Origin: a virus
DNA length: 64,000 bases
Strand: one strand, 5' to 3'
IMG/VR virus record: IMGVR_UViG_3300035212_003113
Location: 1 to 64,000 of that record
Shown in pieces: positions 15,412-22,498 of the stretch. The notes below the pieces were generated by a model that was not told the DNA's origin, made no database searches, and worked only from the letters and a program-made list of their open reading frames with translations. The translations under genes and the position numbers were made by a program. Every line of letters begins with the position of its first letter. Position 1 is the stretch's first letter.

Positions 15412-15440
15412 GCCCGTCTGTAAAAAACGGGCAGCTTTTC
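15412..15440 (+). terminator. Intrinsic terminator
   Basis: GCCCGT/ACGGGC stem with a nine-base A-rich loop, followed by AGCTTTTC. 80 bases after the stop of the 14625 gene. The stretch 15333-15495 otherwise shows no gene. Confidence 0.65.
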
Positions 15441-15495
15441 TATCTGTTGTAAAGAAGGTTGTAGATCGGTAACGAGAAGTTGTAGAAATAGATAT

Positions 15496-15572
15496 GGGCA
15501 ATGGGACTGCTGAGGGTGGTCGCCTGATTTGCACTCAGGATATTCAGCTCGGTGCAAATCCGAGATTGTCCA
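15496..15572 (+). tRNA. tRNA-Ala-like, anticodon UGC
   Basis: Acceptor GGGCAAT/ATTGTCC (one G-T), D stem GAC/GTC with GGG in the loop, anticodon stem CCTGA/TCAGG with loop TTTGCAC (anticodon TGC), and T stem CTCGG/CCGAG. The T loop is TGCAAAT, with G at position 55 as in the Thr-like gene. The variable region is about eight bases and no complete CCA is encoded. Confidence 0.65.
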
Positions 15573-15592
15573 CAAATATTGATTAGTAAAAA

Positions 15593-15616
15593 AGCCAGAG
15601 AAATCTGGCTTTTATT
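15593..15616. terminator. Bidirectional terminator
   Basis: AGCCAGA-GAAA-TCTGGCT with A-run before and T-rich sequence after. It separates the + strand tRNA from the convergent HNH gene and can serve both strands. Confidence 0.8.
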
Positions 15617-15617
15617 T

Positions 15618-16136
15618 TTACTTGCGTTTGCCGCCGTATCTTCCGGTACCCGTCAAGTAGTGATGTTCCTCGTGGCAATTAGGACAAAGTATTTGCAAGT
15701 TACTCACAGCGTTGTTTGATCTGTCGTGATCAATGTGATGAACATGCAAGACTTCTTTGTGCTCGCAGTATCCGCAGACCGCGCATTTATTGTCCTGCAC
15801 TCTGAATGCCACCTCTCTGTACGAAGAGGTCTGTCCGGTATAGTGCTCCGGCCATATCTCGCTGTGCCCGTTCTCCTGGCGCTTGAAAAGCCCTTGATGT
15901 TCTATTGAGCAAAAATAGAGGCCGGACTTGCTCGTCTTATGGGCTTTACGCAGTAGCGGAGTTTGGCACCAGGCACAGGCGCAAGATAGCAGCTTCTTTG
16001 GTTTGTTCTTGTTGCTATATACTGTGCCACAGGATTGGCAGCAGAACTTTGCCCGGCCACGCTTGACGTCTGCTTTTCTGGCAGAGAATACGCCGCCGCA
16101 GTTCAAACATACCTGGTCTACATTAGAGTTGTTCAT
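15618..16136 (-). CDS. HNH endonuclease with zinc fingers
   Basis: About 172 residues from the ATG at 16136 (MNNSNVDQVCLNCGGVFSAR); an in-frame ATG at 16154 is possible. Two N-terminal CxxC-type zinc fingers (CLNCGGVFSARKADVKRGRA...CCQSC; CAWC...FCSIEH) precede the HNH core near the C-terminus: CAVCGYCEHKEVLHVHHIDH, then NLQILCPNCHEEHH. This is the fold of phage homing endonucleases. It lies opposite to all neighbours, between two tRNA-type genes, and overlaps a paralogue by 14 bases. Confidence 0.88.
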   Translation of the reverse strand: MNNSNVDQVCLNCGGVFSARKADVKRGRAKFCCQSCGTVYSNKNKPKKLLSCACAWCQTPLLRKAHKTSKSGLYFCSIEHQGLFKRQENGHSEIWPEHYTGQTSSYREVAFRVQDNKCAVCGYCEHKEVLHVHHIDHDRSNNAVSNLQILCPNCHEEHHYLTGTGRYGGKRK

Positions 16137-16686
16137 TTTGTCTTTCGGCAACAAGATGGTGAATGGAGTGGCAGCGCGGACATAGCATCTCTAGGTTAGA
16201 GATATGGTTATTGTCCCTATTGCTGTCTTTATGATGAACCTGTAGTATGGCAGGGTATTTGTCATATCCGCATTTGCTGCATTTAGGTTCTAGAGATTCC
16301 TTTGCGGTTTTGCGATAACTGGTTCTGGTATCAGGGTCGACCCGCTCTACATAAGTTCCATCAACTTTGTGCTTGCCATAGTGATCCGGCCATATGGCTT
16401 TGATGCCGTGCTCTAGCTGTTGCCCTTTGTCTCTGTGATCCTTGCAGCAGAATCTCAAGCCGCTCTTTGCCTCAGAGAATTTCTTTCTGAAGAATTCCAC
16501 TCCGCAATATGCGCATGTAGCATTAGGAGGTTGCTCGCCTGTGGACTTTGGTTTTCGATCTAACGCTAGACAGTCGCGGGAACAATACTTGCCACCGCCG
16601 CGTGCAACGTCCTTGGCTTTTGCCTTGAAGTGCGCCTTGCAATAAACGCACTCTCTATCTAGCAGCGGTGCTTTGTAACGTGGCAT
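16123..16686 (-). CDS. HNH endonuclease with zinc fingers (paralogue)
   Basis: 187 residues from the ATG at 16686 (MPRYKAPLLDRECVYCKAHF), supported by AAAAGG 6 bases upstream; the longer frame upstream runs into a tRNA-like sequence. Same plan as its neighbour: CVYC and CAYC zinc fingers, then CSKCGYDKYPAILQVHHKDS and NLEMLCPRCHSIHH as the HNH core. The tandem pair probably arose by duplication after homing into a tRNA region. Confidence 0.88.
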   Translation of the reverse strand: MPRYKAPLLDRECVYCKAHFKAKAKDVARGGGKYCSRDCLALDRKPKSTGEQPPNATCAYCGVEFFRKKFSEAKSGLRFCCKDHRDKGQQLEHGIKAIWPDHYGKHKVDGTYVERVDPDTRTSYRKTAKESLEPKCSKCGYDKYPAILQVHHKDSNRDNNHISNLEMLCPRCHSIHHLVAERQNEQL

Positions 16687-16718
16687 AAAAAACCTTTTAC
16701 AAAACTTACACCCACCCA

Positions 16719-16816
16719 TGCCCGTTCTCGCGCTACTTGCCGTAGCTGGGAGAGCCGCCTTGAAAGAGTCCGGCAAGGGATTCTCCTCGGTCCCGGTTCG
16801 ATTCCGGGGCGGGCAG
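16719..16816 (+). tRNA. tRNA-like sequence, identity unclear
   Basis: The 3' part has a canonical T arm (CCCGG-TTCGATT-CCGGG) and a 3' acceptor strand GCGGGCA that pairs with TGCCCGT at 16719-16725. The middle is too long for a standard D and anticodon arm (97 bases in all) and folds better as CTTGCCG/CGGCAAG. It may be a class II tRNA, an interrupted tRNA or a decayed one. It adjoins the HNH pair. The anticodon is not assigned. Confidence 0.4.
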
Positions 16817-16843
16817 ACAGTGCCTCAACCAAGGAACTGAGCG

Positions 16844-17122
16844 ATGAATTCGCATCACGTTAAAATGATAGCTGCATTTGAGAGCCAAGATGCAGATGCA
16901 GTGTGTGATATCATTCACGAACATTTCGGACTGAGCCACACCGAGACTCAGACATCCATCAACCGTAGTCGTTTACTCAAGAGGAGTGAAGTTGGGCTCT
17001 TTAAAGATGGCCAATTGTACTCATGGAACTACGACGGGTTTAGTCATCTGGAGCTAGAACCAAATCCAGAAGACGACACCGACATGGCGCGATGCGTCTT
17101 GCTTATCAAGGAGATAGCGTAA
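16844..17122 (+). CDS. YxW-GF family protein (diverged)
   Basis: 92 residues: MNSHHVKMIAAFESQDADAV, CDIIHEHFGLSHT, LYSWNYDGFSHL (residues ~63-74). The N-terminus lacks MKL but the rest follows the family. Confidence 0.7.
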   Translation: MNSHHVKMIAAFESQDADAVCDIIHEHFGLSHTETQTSINRSRLLKRSEVGLFKDGQLYSWNYDGFSHLELEPNPEDDTDMARCVLLIKEIA

Positions 17123-17202
17123 AATATCCCTGTTCTTCTTGCGGAGTTAAAAGACCAAAAGCATGGCATACGACCGCTGATGGCACTTGCATACGGGCGT
17201 GA
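17092..17202 (+). CDS. 36-residue zinc-ribbon-like peptide
   Basis: MRLAYQGDSVKYPCSSCGVK followed by RPKAWHTTADGTCIRA. Three cysteines and a histidine in a CxxC...H...C arrangement. It overlaps the end of the preceding gene by 31 bases in another frame. AAAGATTG-type ribosome context is weak. Small but patterned. Confidence 0.45.
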   Translation: MRLAYQGDSVKYPCSSCGVKRPKAWHTTADGTCIRA

Positions 17203-17228
17203 GCTTTGCAGTATACGGAGGAATACAT

Positions 17229-17672
17229 ATGTACCGCAGCATTGCTGTCATGCCTCTCCAGCCATGGATGATGTATTACGTGGACGAAGAGGACGGTAGG
17301 GAGGAGAATCGCTATCCTCCGTACCAACCTATCATGCACCGCGACGGCTGGTTCTGGGATCGTATTGCCAAGCGCGAATGGTACGAGTACAGCGGCCAAG
17401 CTTTCCTGATCAGCAATAACGGCGGGCAATTTCGCTACGAGTTAGGGCTGGCAAACACCCGCGTTCTTTCTGCTCGTGAGGTGCGCGCTTACCAGGAGAT
17501 CTTGCGTACCCGGCCGCCCAAGGCAATTCGCGTAAGAATTCAAGAGGCGCTTGCGAGCGATGCTGAGGTAAAGTTTTTGGCAGGTATTCGCAGGGACGCG
17601 CTACGCATCAGCCGCAGATTCCGGTTGCGGCTACAACAGGCGCGAGCCGCATCACAGTCAAATAACTCGTGA
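17229..17672 (+). CDS. Hypothetical protein, basic C-terminus
   Basis: 147 residues from the ATG at 17229, preceded by GGAGGAATACAT. Tyrosine- and tryptophan-rich first half (MYRSIAVMPLQPWMMYYVDE, DGWFWDRIAKREWYEYSGQA), then an arginine-rich C-terminus (LRISRRFRLRLQQARAASQ) suggesting nucleic-acid contact. No family recognised. Confidence 0.65.
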   Translation: MYRSIAVMPLQPWMMYYVDEEDGREENRYPPYQPIMHRDGWFWDRIAKREWYEYSGQAFLISNNGGQFRYELGLANTRVLSAREVRAYQEILRTRPPKAIRVRIQEALASDAEVKFLAGIRRDALRISRRFRLRLQQARAASQSNNS

Positions 17673-17679
17673 GGTGAAC

Positions 17680-17865
17680 ATGGATAGCGATGACATTGTG
17701 CCGTTTTTGATCGGGAGCCTTCTCACTACACTAGCTGCTCTCGCAATTATCGTGGGCGCCATAGAAGCAACTAAGGCCGATACACTGGAGAGAGCCTGTG
17801 GGGCTTGCGAACCCAAAGGAAAAATTTGCGGGGAGTATGTCTGCACGCAACACGGCTGGGAGTAA
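17680..17865 (+). CDS. Small membrane protein
   Basis: 61 residues from the ATG at 17680. IVPFLIGSLLTTLAALAIIV is a membrane helix at ~6-26, followed by a cysteine-rich tail (CGACEPKGKICGEYVC). The four cysteines may form disulfides outside the cytoplasm. Function unknown. Confidence 0.6.
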   Translation: MDSDDIVPFLIGSLLTTLAALAIIVGAIEATKADTLERACGACEPKGKICGEYVCTQHGWE

Positions 17866-17876
17866 TCGGTAGCAGG

Positions 17877-17924
17877 ACCGCCCGGCCCTAAAGGCGGCCC
17901 GGCCCGATCCTGAAGCGGCGAAGG
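17877..17924 (+). repeat. Dispersed hairpin element, copy 5
   Basis: Variant core: CCGCC-CGGCCCTAAA-GGCGG instead of the CCGG stem, then CGATCCTGAAGCGGCGAAGG. The stem is changed on both sides, a compensatory change that favours a paired structure. The next gene starts six bases later. Confidence 0.82.
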
Positions 17925-17929
17925 ACGAC

Positions 17930-18229
17930 GTGAAACTCGAAACAGGGGAAATGATACTGCTGTTTGGCGAAGGCCGATACGAGGTAATCATCGGGAGGAT
18001 TGCCGAGCACTTCGACTTAGCCATCCCCGCTGATCCAGTAATAAGCGTTATGGATAGCCATCGTAGCGACTACGCCTTGCAAGACGATGACAAAGAAGGA
18101 GTGTTGGCCGCCCAGATATGGGGGACGTTCTTAGTGTTCGAGTGGTCCACCCTGTACGGCTTTCGATCAGTAAGCCGAGCTGCATACTTCTGCGATCCGA
18201 AGCTAGGCCTGTACAGAGTATATAAGTAG
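17930..18229 (+). CDS. YxW-GF family protein
   Basis: 99 residues from GTG: VKLETGEMILLFGEGRYEVI, IGRIAEHFDLAIP, VFEWSTLYGFRSV (residues ~69-81). Follows the hairpin element directly. Confidence 0.75.
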   Translation: MKLETGEMILLFGEGRYEVIIGRIAEHFDLAIPADPVISVMDSHRSDYALQDDDKEGVLAAQIWGTFLVFEWSTLYGFRSVSRAAYFCDPKLGLYRVYK

Positions 18230-18268
18230 GGATTTCATAGCAAGCAGTAGTCCGGCACTGTAATAAAC

Positions 18269-18397
18269 ATATGCGAGCACGGATACAGGTCTTATGTCGT
18301 CAAGGATATGGGCAAGCACAATCCAAAATTCGTCGGAGAAGAGTTTGAAAAGTTTGTAGAATGGTGTAAGGATTTATCAGAAGTTTTCCGCTGTTAG
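18269..18397 (+). pseudogene. ORF fragment without standard start
   Basis: One frame reads CEHGYRSYVVKDMGKHNPKF then VGEEFEKFVEWCKDLSEVFR C-stop, with protein-like composition. There is no ATG, GTG or TTG before an upstream stop, and the only internal ATG gives 29 residues. It runs into the tRNA at 18388. Probably the 3' remnant of a gene. Confidence 0.35.
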
Positions 18398-18465
18398 CTA
18401 AATTGGTGACGGCAGCCCGCTCATAACGGGAAGATATGTAGGTTCGAGTCCTACACAGCGGACCA
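18388..18465 (+). tRNA. tRNA with CAU anticodon, probably tRNA-Ile2
   Basis: Perfect acceptor CCGCTGT/ACAGCGG, discriminator A, encoded CCA, anticodon loop CTCATAA (CAT), and canonical T arm GTAGG-TTCGAGT-CCTAC. The paired C1-G72 argues against initiator tRNA-Met. C4-G69 is the pair reported for tRNA-Ile2 rather than elongator Met, and a TilS-like gene follows 40 bases later. Hence Ile (AUA codons) after lysidine modification is the best reading. Confidence 0.85.
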
Positions 18466-18470
18466 TTGCG

Positions 18471-18497
18471 CCCTCCCCGGCCAATAACCGGGGAGGG
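18471..18497 (+). terminator. Strong hairpin between tRNA and tilS
   Basis: CCCTCCCCGG / CCGGGGAGGG ten-bp stem with loop CCAATAA, followed by CTATTT. Weak T-run, so it may be an RNA-processing or attenuating hairpin rather than a full terminator. Confidence 0.55.
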
Positions 18498-18506
18498 CTA
18501 TTTACA

Positions 18507-19139
18507 ATGATTAAATTCAAGCTTAAAATTCCTTTAGATGTTACCGTCGCTTGCAGCGGAGGCGTTGACAGCATGGCGGTACTTCATTTTCTTTCACAAA
18601 GAAAAACCAGACCTAGGGTTGCCTACATGCACCACGGCACGGAGCACGGAGAGGAAGCTTACCAGTTTGTCAAGCAGTATTGCGCCGACAACAATCTAGA
18701 GCTGTCTGTTGGCAACTTGCTTAGGGACAGGCAGCGCGACGAGTCACCAGAAGAATTCTGGAGAATTCAACGCTATGCCTTTCTTCACGGTATCCCCGGA
18801 ACAGTTGTCATGGCGCATCATCTCGATGATAATATGGAATCATGGCTGCTCAGCGCACTGCATGGCAAGCCCTCCGTAATGCCGATCCGAAACAGGAACG
18901 TCATCCGGCCATTTATGATGACCAAGAAATCTGAATTAATGGATTGGTGCTGCCGCCATAGCGTGCCATATGTCCACGACAAGAGTAATGAAGATACTAA
19001 GTACGCCAGGAATAGAATTCGTAATAACATTATTCCAGAGGCACTTGCGGTAAACCCAGGATTGCACAAGGTAGTTGGCAAGCTCGTGGCGGCGCAATAT
19101 GCCAAAGAGGCCGAGAGCGGCAGTGTGCTGCCCGCGTAA
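18507..19139 (+). CDS. tilS: tRNA(Ile)-lysidine synthetase-like (TilS N-type PP-loop ATPase)
   Basis: 210 residues. The PP-loop ACSGGVDSMAVLHFL (residues ~16-30), the MHHGTEHGEEAYQFV helix, MAHHLDDNMESWLLS (~98-112) and later KSNEDTKYARNRIRNNIIPE are the signature blocks of TilS. TilS converts C34 of tRNA-Ile(CAU) to lysidine so that it decodes AUA. It is about half the length of E. coli TilS and lacks the C-terminal domains, like short bacterial forms. It follows a CAU tRNA immediately, which is its expected substrate. Confidence 0.88.
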   Translation: MIKFKLKIPLDVTVACSGGVDSMAVLHFLSQRKTRPRVAYMHHGTEHGEEAYQFVKQYCADNNLELSVGNLLRDRQRDESPEEFWRIQRYAFLHGIPGTVVMAHHLDDNMESWLLSALHGKPSVMPIRNRNVIRPFMMTKKSELMDWCCRHSVPYVHDKSNEDTKYARNRIRNNIIPEALAVNPGLHKVVGKLVAAQYAKEAESGSVLPA

Positions 19140-19161
19140 CAAGACACAAGGACCCACCCGT

Positions 19162-19422
19162 ATGAAAGTCTACGCAGTAATGCACGGCTGCCTCTACGAG
19201 GGCGGCGATTTACATTCCGTTCACGCTAGCCGAGAGTCGGCGCTCGTTGCCGTGACCTCCCTGTTGAAAGAGGAGGCGGACCAGCTAGCGGCTTACCGGG
19301 CGGAGGATTCGTGGTGGAACGACCCCTGCCTTGAATTCAGCAAAGTGAAAGAGGGCTTCTGGAAAAATAACGGCGGCTATATTTCTATTGTAGAGCATGA
19401 GCTGCTCGGCGCAAGGTCTTAG
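19162..19422 (+). CDS. Hypothetical protein, paralogue of 12798-13001
   Basis: 86 residues from the ATG at 19162: MKVYAVMHGCLYEGGDLHSV, ASRESALVAVTSLLKEEADQ, ending YISIVEHELLGARS. Same beta-hairpin, S-R-E-S-A helix and V-E-H-E strand as the shorter paralogue. ACAAGGACC lies upstream. Function unknown. Confidence 0.65.
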   Translation: MKVYAVMHGCLYEGGDLHSVHASRESALVAVTSLLKEEADQLAAYRAEDSWWNDPCLEFSKVKEGFWKNNGGYISIVEHELLGARS

Positions 19423-19502
19423 CCGGCTGTAATAAATGTTCCGTTGTCTATCAAAGTGTCCGGTCTTTTGGGGCACTTGTTTAGATATTTAGGAGCATTA
19501 CA

Positions 19503-20234
19503 ATGAGCTATAAGAAGTTTGCGCAGGATCTATACGCGGTTGCCAGCCAGTTGGATGCGCTTGGAAAGCGTGGACTTGCAGACCGGGTTGACGGCATTGC
19601 AAATAAAATAATTTCCTCGGCAGCCCCAAGGGCAGTTAGTGATGAGCTGCGTCAACATCTAGTTGATAGTTTTCTGAAGTTATTTCCTAATGGCAGTGAC
19701 AAGCAGTTTTCTAAGTATCTGGAAGACATAGGCATGAAAAATTCGGGCCTTGGAGATACTCGGCCGGGCAGAATGGGTATTTCTATTCCCGAAGAAATAA
19801 AGATGTCAGAAATGCTGCAAGAGAAAAGACTTCGAGCAAAGATGAGCCCTTCGCCATCTATAGCAGGCGCTGTCTCTAAGGTGAAGCCATCTCCAGCCGG
19901 CATCGGCCATATGCCAAAGGGAAAAGCGGCTGCGATTATTGCAGCAGTAGGCGTAGCGGCTGCGGCCATAGCTGGTTACTTTATGCAGAGCTCCAATGAT
20001 AGCGAGCGTCTTGACACAGAGATGCAGGCACTCAAGGCAATGGTAGAAAGAGCGGCCGACAAGGATGATGCCGCTGTTAATCGCATCGCGGATTACGGGC
20101 TTTTGAAAGTAAAAGATATTCGCGGCAAGATAGGCAAAGAGCCTGGTTACGAAGCTGCGCCAGAGCAAATGCAGGCGCTAAGATCACTAGAAAAAGCACT
20201 TGTGGAGATCAAAGACGATATCGCCATGGACTGA
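19503..20234 (+). CDS. Protein with 'ASQLDALG..ADRVD' N-terminal module and TM segment
   Basis: 243 residues. Module at ~4-32 (KKFAQDLYAVASQLDALGKR), an unstructured proline-rich middle, one membrane segment at ~142-162 (AAAIIAAVGVAAAAIAGYFM), then a C-terminal helical part with an extra-membrane coiled coil. Ends at a bidirectional terminator facing a second module-bearing gene on the other strand. Virion or membrane role possible, not shown. Confidence 0.68.
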   Translation: MSYKKFAQDLYAVASQLDALGKRGLADRVDGIANKIISSAAPRAVSDELRQHLVDSFLKLFPNGSDKQFSKYLEDIGMKNSGLGDTRPGRMGISIPEEIKMSEMLQEKRLRAKMSPSPSIAGAVSKVKPSPAGIGHMPKGKAAAIIAAVGVAAAAIAGYFMQSSNDSERLDTEMQALKAMVERAADKDDAAVNRIADYGLLKVKDIRGKIGKEPGYEAAPEQMQALRSLEKALVEIKDDIAMD

Positions 20235-20259
20235 TTGCAGTGGCCATAATGATAAAAAG

Positions 20260-20282
20260 AGAGGCGCGTTGCGCCTCTTTTA
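20260..20282. terminator. Bidirectional terminator
   Basis: AGAGGCGC-GTT-GCGCCTCT with AAAAAG before and TTTATTT after, between convergent genes. Confidence 0.85.
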
Positions 20283-21308
20283 TTTCTTCCGTCTTAGTGT
20301 TCGTCCCATCTTTGCCGATCTCTGATCGAACAGGTCTTGCATTTCTTGGGGCAGGGCTCCTCGCACCGCGCCAATTGCATTCATCATATTGGCAACGCCA
20401 TCTAGCTCTTTTCGGTTCAGCTCCCCTGCGTATTCTTTTTCATACATATCGAGGCCCAGCTGAGCTTTGCTGAGGTTCCTGATTACATCATCAGCGTTTT
20501 GTGAATTCATGGCCGCCTCAAGCCATCCCCAAATCTGATCGGTAAGTGTCTCGTCATGCGTACCAATTGCCTTCTGGACCCAGCCGGCGCCGAAAGACCC
20601 GAGAGAGGGAAAGGCTTTGACTAGTAAGGTTCCGACTGCAACCCCTAGCGCCCCTGCTAGAGCAACGCCAGCGGCTCCTGCTGCGCCAGCACCGGCCAGA
20701 GTGCCTTTGGCTGCGGCAAGTCCAGCACCTGCCATCTCGGTGGCCTTGGCGCCTGCTGCCCAGCCGCCTATAGCCCCTGCTACGCCGCCAGTCTCTCCTC
20801 CCAATTCATAGCCGATCTGCTCGCCAACCATACTGCCCGCCAGCCCTCCGGCGGCGCCCGGTAATCGGCCAACAAGCCCTCTTGCCGTAGCTGCTCCCGG
20901 ACCTGACATCAGCCGCTTGGCTGCTTCTCCAGCAAGCATTTCCCCGCCAACTGCTCCCGCATTTCCTGCTAGGTTGGCATTCCATTCTTTCTCTGAGTGC
21001 GACGAGCCAGATTGATCGCCGACTATCCCTCCTGCTACTGCGCCTGCTATGCCACCAACTATGCCTGCGGCAGTTGGTATGCGCGTGCGTGCTTTGCTAG
21101 GATTTATAATTTTAGTACGGGTCTTGGCTCCACTGGCTCCCTTTGACCCAGCGCTCCATGTCCTTGTCTTTATCTTGGTCTCTTTTGCTACTGAGACGAG
21201 CACTTCTTCTAGGATTGCGTCGCAAGCGTCTGCCGCTTTTTCTAGACCTGCGGCATCTAAGTCTGCCGCTACGATGCGAATATCTTCCATTATTTTCTTA
21301 ATTGACAT
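20280..21308 (-). CDS. Glycine-zipper protein with 'AADLDAAG..ADACD' module
   Basis: 342 residues. The N-terminal module (IKKIMEDIRIVAADLDAAGL) is shared with five other genes here. A basic linker is followed by a long glycine/alanine-rich stretch (AGIVGGIAGAVAGGIVGDQS; LVGRLPGAAGGLAGSMVGEQ; LAGAGAAGAAGVALAGALGV) with glycine-zipper spacing typical of membrane-inserting segments, then a soluble helical C-terminus ending in RTLRRKK. The neighbour 25286-26689 has the same architecture. Membrane insertion or a DNA-ejection role is inference. Confidence 0.72.
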   Translation of the reverse strand: MSIKKIMEDIRIVAADLDAAGLEKAADACDAILEEVLVSVAKETKIKTRTWSAGSKGASGAKTRTKIINPSKARTRIPTAAGIVGGIAGAVAGGIVGDQSGSSHSEKEWNANLAGNAGAVGGEMLAGEAAKRLMSGPGAATARGLVGRLPGAAGGLAGSMVGEQIGYELGGETGGVAGAIGGWAAGAKATEMAGAGLAAAKGTLAGAGAAGAAGVALAGALGVAVGTLLVKAFPSLGSFGAGWVQKAIGTHDETLTDQIWGWLEAAMNSQNADDVIRNLSKAQLGLDMYEKEYAGELNRKELDGVANMMNAIGAVRGALPQEMQDLFDQRSAKMGRTLRRKK

Positions 21309-21353
21309 GGTCGCTCCCTTGATAGACTCGTGATTATTATTAGCGAGAAAGAC

Positions 21354-21566
21354 ATGAAACTGTGGACCGGCAACTACCAGATACAGGATCGGTACGGGCG
21401 CGTACTATATAGATTTGAAGATTCCACGCTTCAGACAATGCAGGAATATATGGACGCTTTTACAGCAGGCTACTCGCATGTGCTGCCTCTCCGTCTCCTG
21501 GCTGAAGATGCTCTAGGCGAGTTAGTAGAGATTAGTCGGCGAGAGGACTGTGATGAAACTGCGTGA
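21354..21566 (+). CDS. Small 'VLGE/D' family protein
   Basis: 70 residues from the ATG at 21354: MKLWTGNYQIQDRYGRVLYR, MQEYMDAFTAGYSHV, LPLRLLAEDALGELVEISRR. Fourth copy of the family found at 6912-7758. Overlaps the next gene by 14 bases. Confidence 0.65.
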   Translation: MKLWTGNYQIQDRYGRVLYRFEDSTLQTMQEYMDAFTAGYSHVLPLRLLAEDALGELVEISRREDCDETA

Positions 21567-21873
21567 CGGGGCCATCCGGCTAGTCCTTGAAGACTGGGTT
21601 TCTGGGTCAGAAGGGCGTGTGTATGCCCTTCGCTCTGATCACATGACCTATTGGTACGGCAGGGCTATTTACATAGTCATGCAGAATCATGAGCGAGTTG
21701 GCGTTAGCTTTGCTGCTCGTAATACCGGAATAGGTTTGCCTGCATTTTGGCCCGATCCGTACGCGCTAAGCGTTGACAATCTGCGGCAATTAGATGCGGA
21801 TATTGCGGCTTGCCGGCATGAAGAAATAGTTTCAATTCTTATTGCCTTCAAGAAAGAGGTGTGCGCCCAATGA
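21553..21873 (+). CDS. Hypothetical protein, paralogue of 28495-28815
   Basis: 106 residues from the ATG at 21553: MKLRDGAIRLVLEDWVSGSE, HMTYWYGRAIYIVMQNHERV, GVSFAARNTGIGLPAFWPDP. It aligns with 28495-28815 (IDYWAGTALIAAMHADEPIG, HYWPDMGKL): a Y-W-x-G/A-x-A-x-x-x-x-M-x-x-x-E-x-x-G-V core and a later W-P-D. Function unknown. Confidence 0.62.
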   Translation: MKLRDGAIRLVLEDWVSGSEGRVYALRSDHMTYWYGRAIYIVMQNHERVGVSFAARNTGIGLPAFWPDPYALSVDNLRQLDADIAACRHEEIVSILIAFKKEVCAQ

Positions 21874-22085
21874 AACTCTCATGCTCTTCTTGCGGGCCGA
21901 TTGAGGCTTGTAACTGCACTGTGTCATATGCTGAGTATCTGCGACTGGTTCATCTGCTGACTAGGCTGAAAGACTGGGTTGACTATCCTACTCCGCCAGA
22001 GCTAATAGACGAGCTGCATCGCGCTATCAGCGAAGCGGATGTGCCGTGGACGCCTGCTGTACAGGAAGGCGGCAATGAAACTTAG
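21870..22085 (+). CDS. Small cysteine-rich N-terminus protein
   Basis: 71 residues from the ATG at 21870, overlapping the previous stop. MKLSCSSCGPIEACNC is a four-cysteine cluster, followed by helices (YAEYLRLVHLLTRLKDWVDY). Possible metal binding. Confidence 0.6.
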   Translation: MKLSCSSCGPIEACNCTVSYAEYLRLVHLLTRLKDWVDYPTPPELIDELHRAISEADVPWTPAVQEGGNET

Positions 22086-22386
22086 TAGAGTAGAGATCGA
22101 GATTGCAGTCGGAGAGGGGGATTGGGCCGGTGTGCTCGGTGCGTTTTCACGGCACTTTGGCGTGCCAGCAATCGGGGATATGACTACACGTCCTTCAATA
22201 TACAAGCGCAGTCAGGCGTCGCTGTACCTGCCCACTCCTCGCAATCTCGCTGCGATTATTTATATAAGGTGTGGAGGGCGGGAGTACAGATCGGATTTCA
22301 TGGGCATCTACGATCTCGATGCCTTGCCCGGTACGCCTGACTCATTTGTAATTGTGCAGCTGGTCGATAAGCATGAAACTGAGTAG
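22075..22386 (+). CDS. YxW-GF family protein (diverged)
   Basis: 103 residues from the ATG at 22075: MKLSRVEIEIAVGEGDWAGV, LGAFSRHFGVPAI, then GREYRSDFMGIYD in the motif region, with W replaced. Overlaps its neighbours by 11 and 14 bases. Confidence 0.7.
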   Translation: MKLSRVEIEIAVGEGDWAGVLGAFSRHFGVPAIGDMTTRPSIYKRSQASLYLPTPRNLAAIIYIRCGGREYRSDFMGIYDLDALPGTPDSFVIVQLVDKHETE

Positions 22387-22489
22387 TAGCTGTGACTACG
22401 AGGTTCTTACTGCGCGCCTGAGCCACTTCTATGTCCATCCGTACACGATATTGCACTGGCACGCCAACCCCGACACGTCCCAGTCCTAG
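22373..22489 (+). CDS. 38-residue protein, possible remnant of YxW-GF family
   Basis: MKLSSSCDYEVLTARLSHFY VHPYTILHWHANPDTSQS when read from the ATG at 22373 (shown in two pieces). MKL start, an LSHFY segment like the family LxxHF, and overlap with the previous gene fit the array, but the aromatic half is missing. Confidence 0.5.
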   Translation: MKLSSSCDYEVLTARLSHFYVHPYTILHWHANPDTSQS

Positions 22490-22498
22490 GAAATCATC

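Noticed and set aside
16687-16776. Longer start for the second HNH gene (30 extra codons)
   Set aside because: It would run through the tRNA-like sequence; the ATG at 16686 has a good ribosome site and starts with a normal zinc-finger segment.
18388-18465. CAU tRNA as initiator tRNA-Met
   Set aside because: The 1-72 position is paired (C-G) and the anticodon stem lacks the three consecutive G-C pairs in initiator order.
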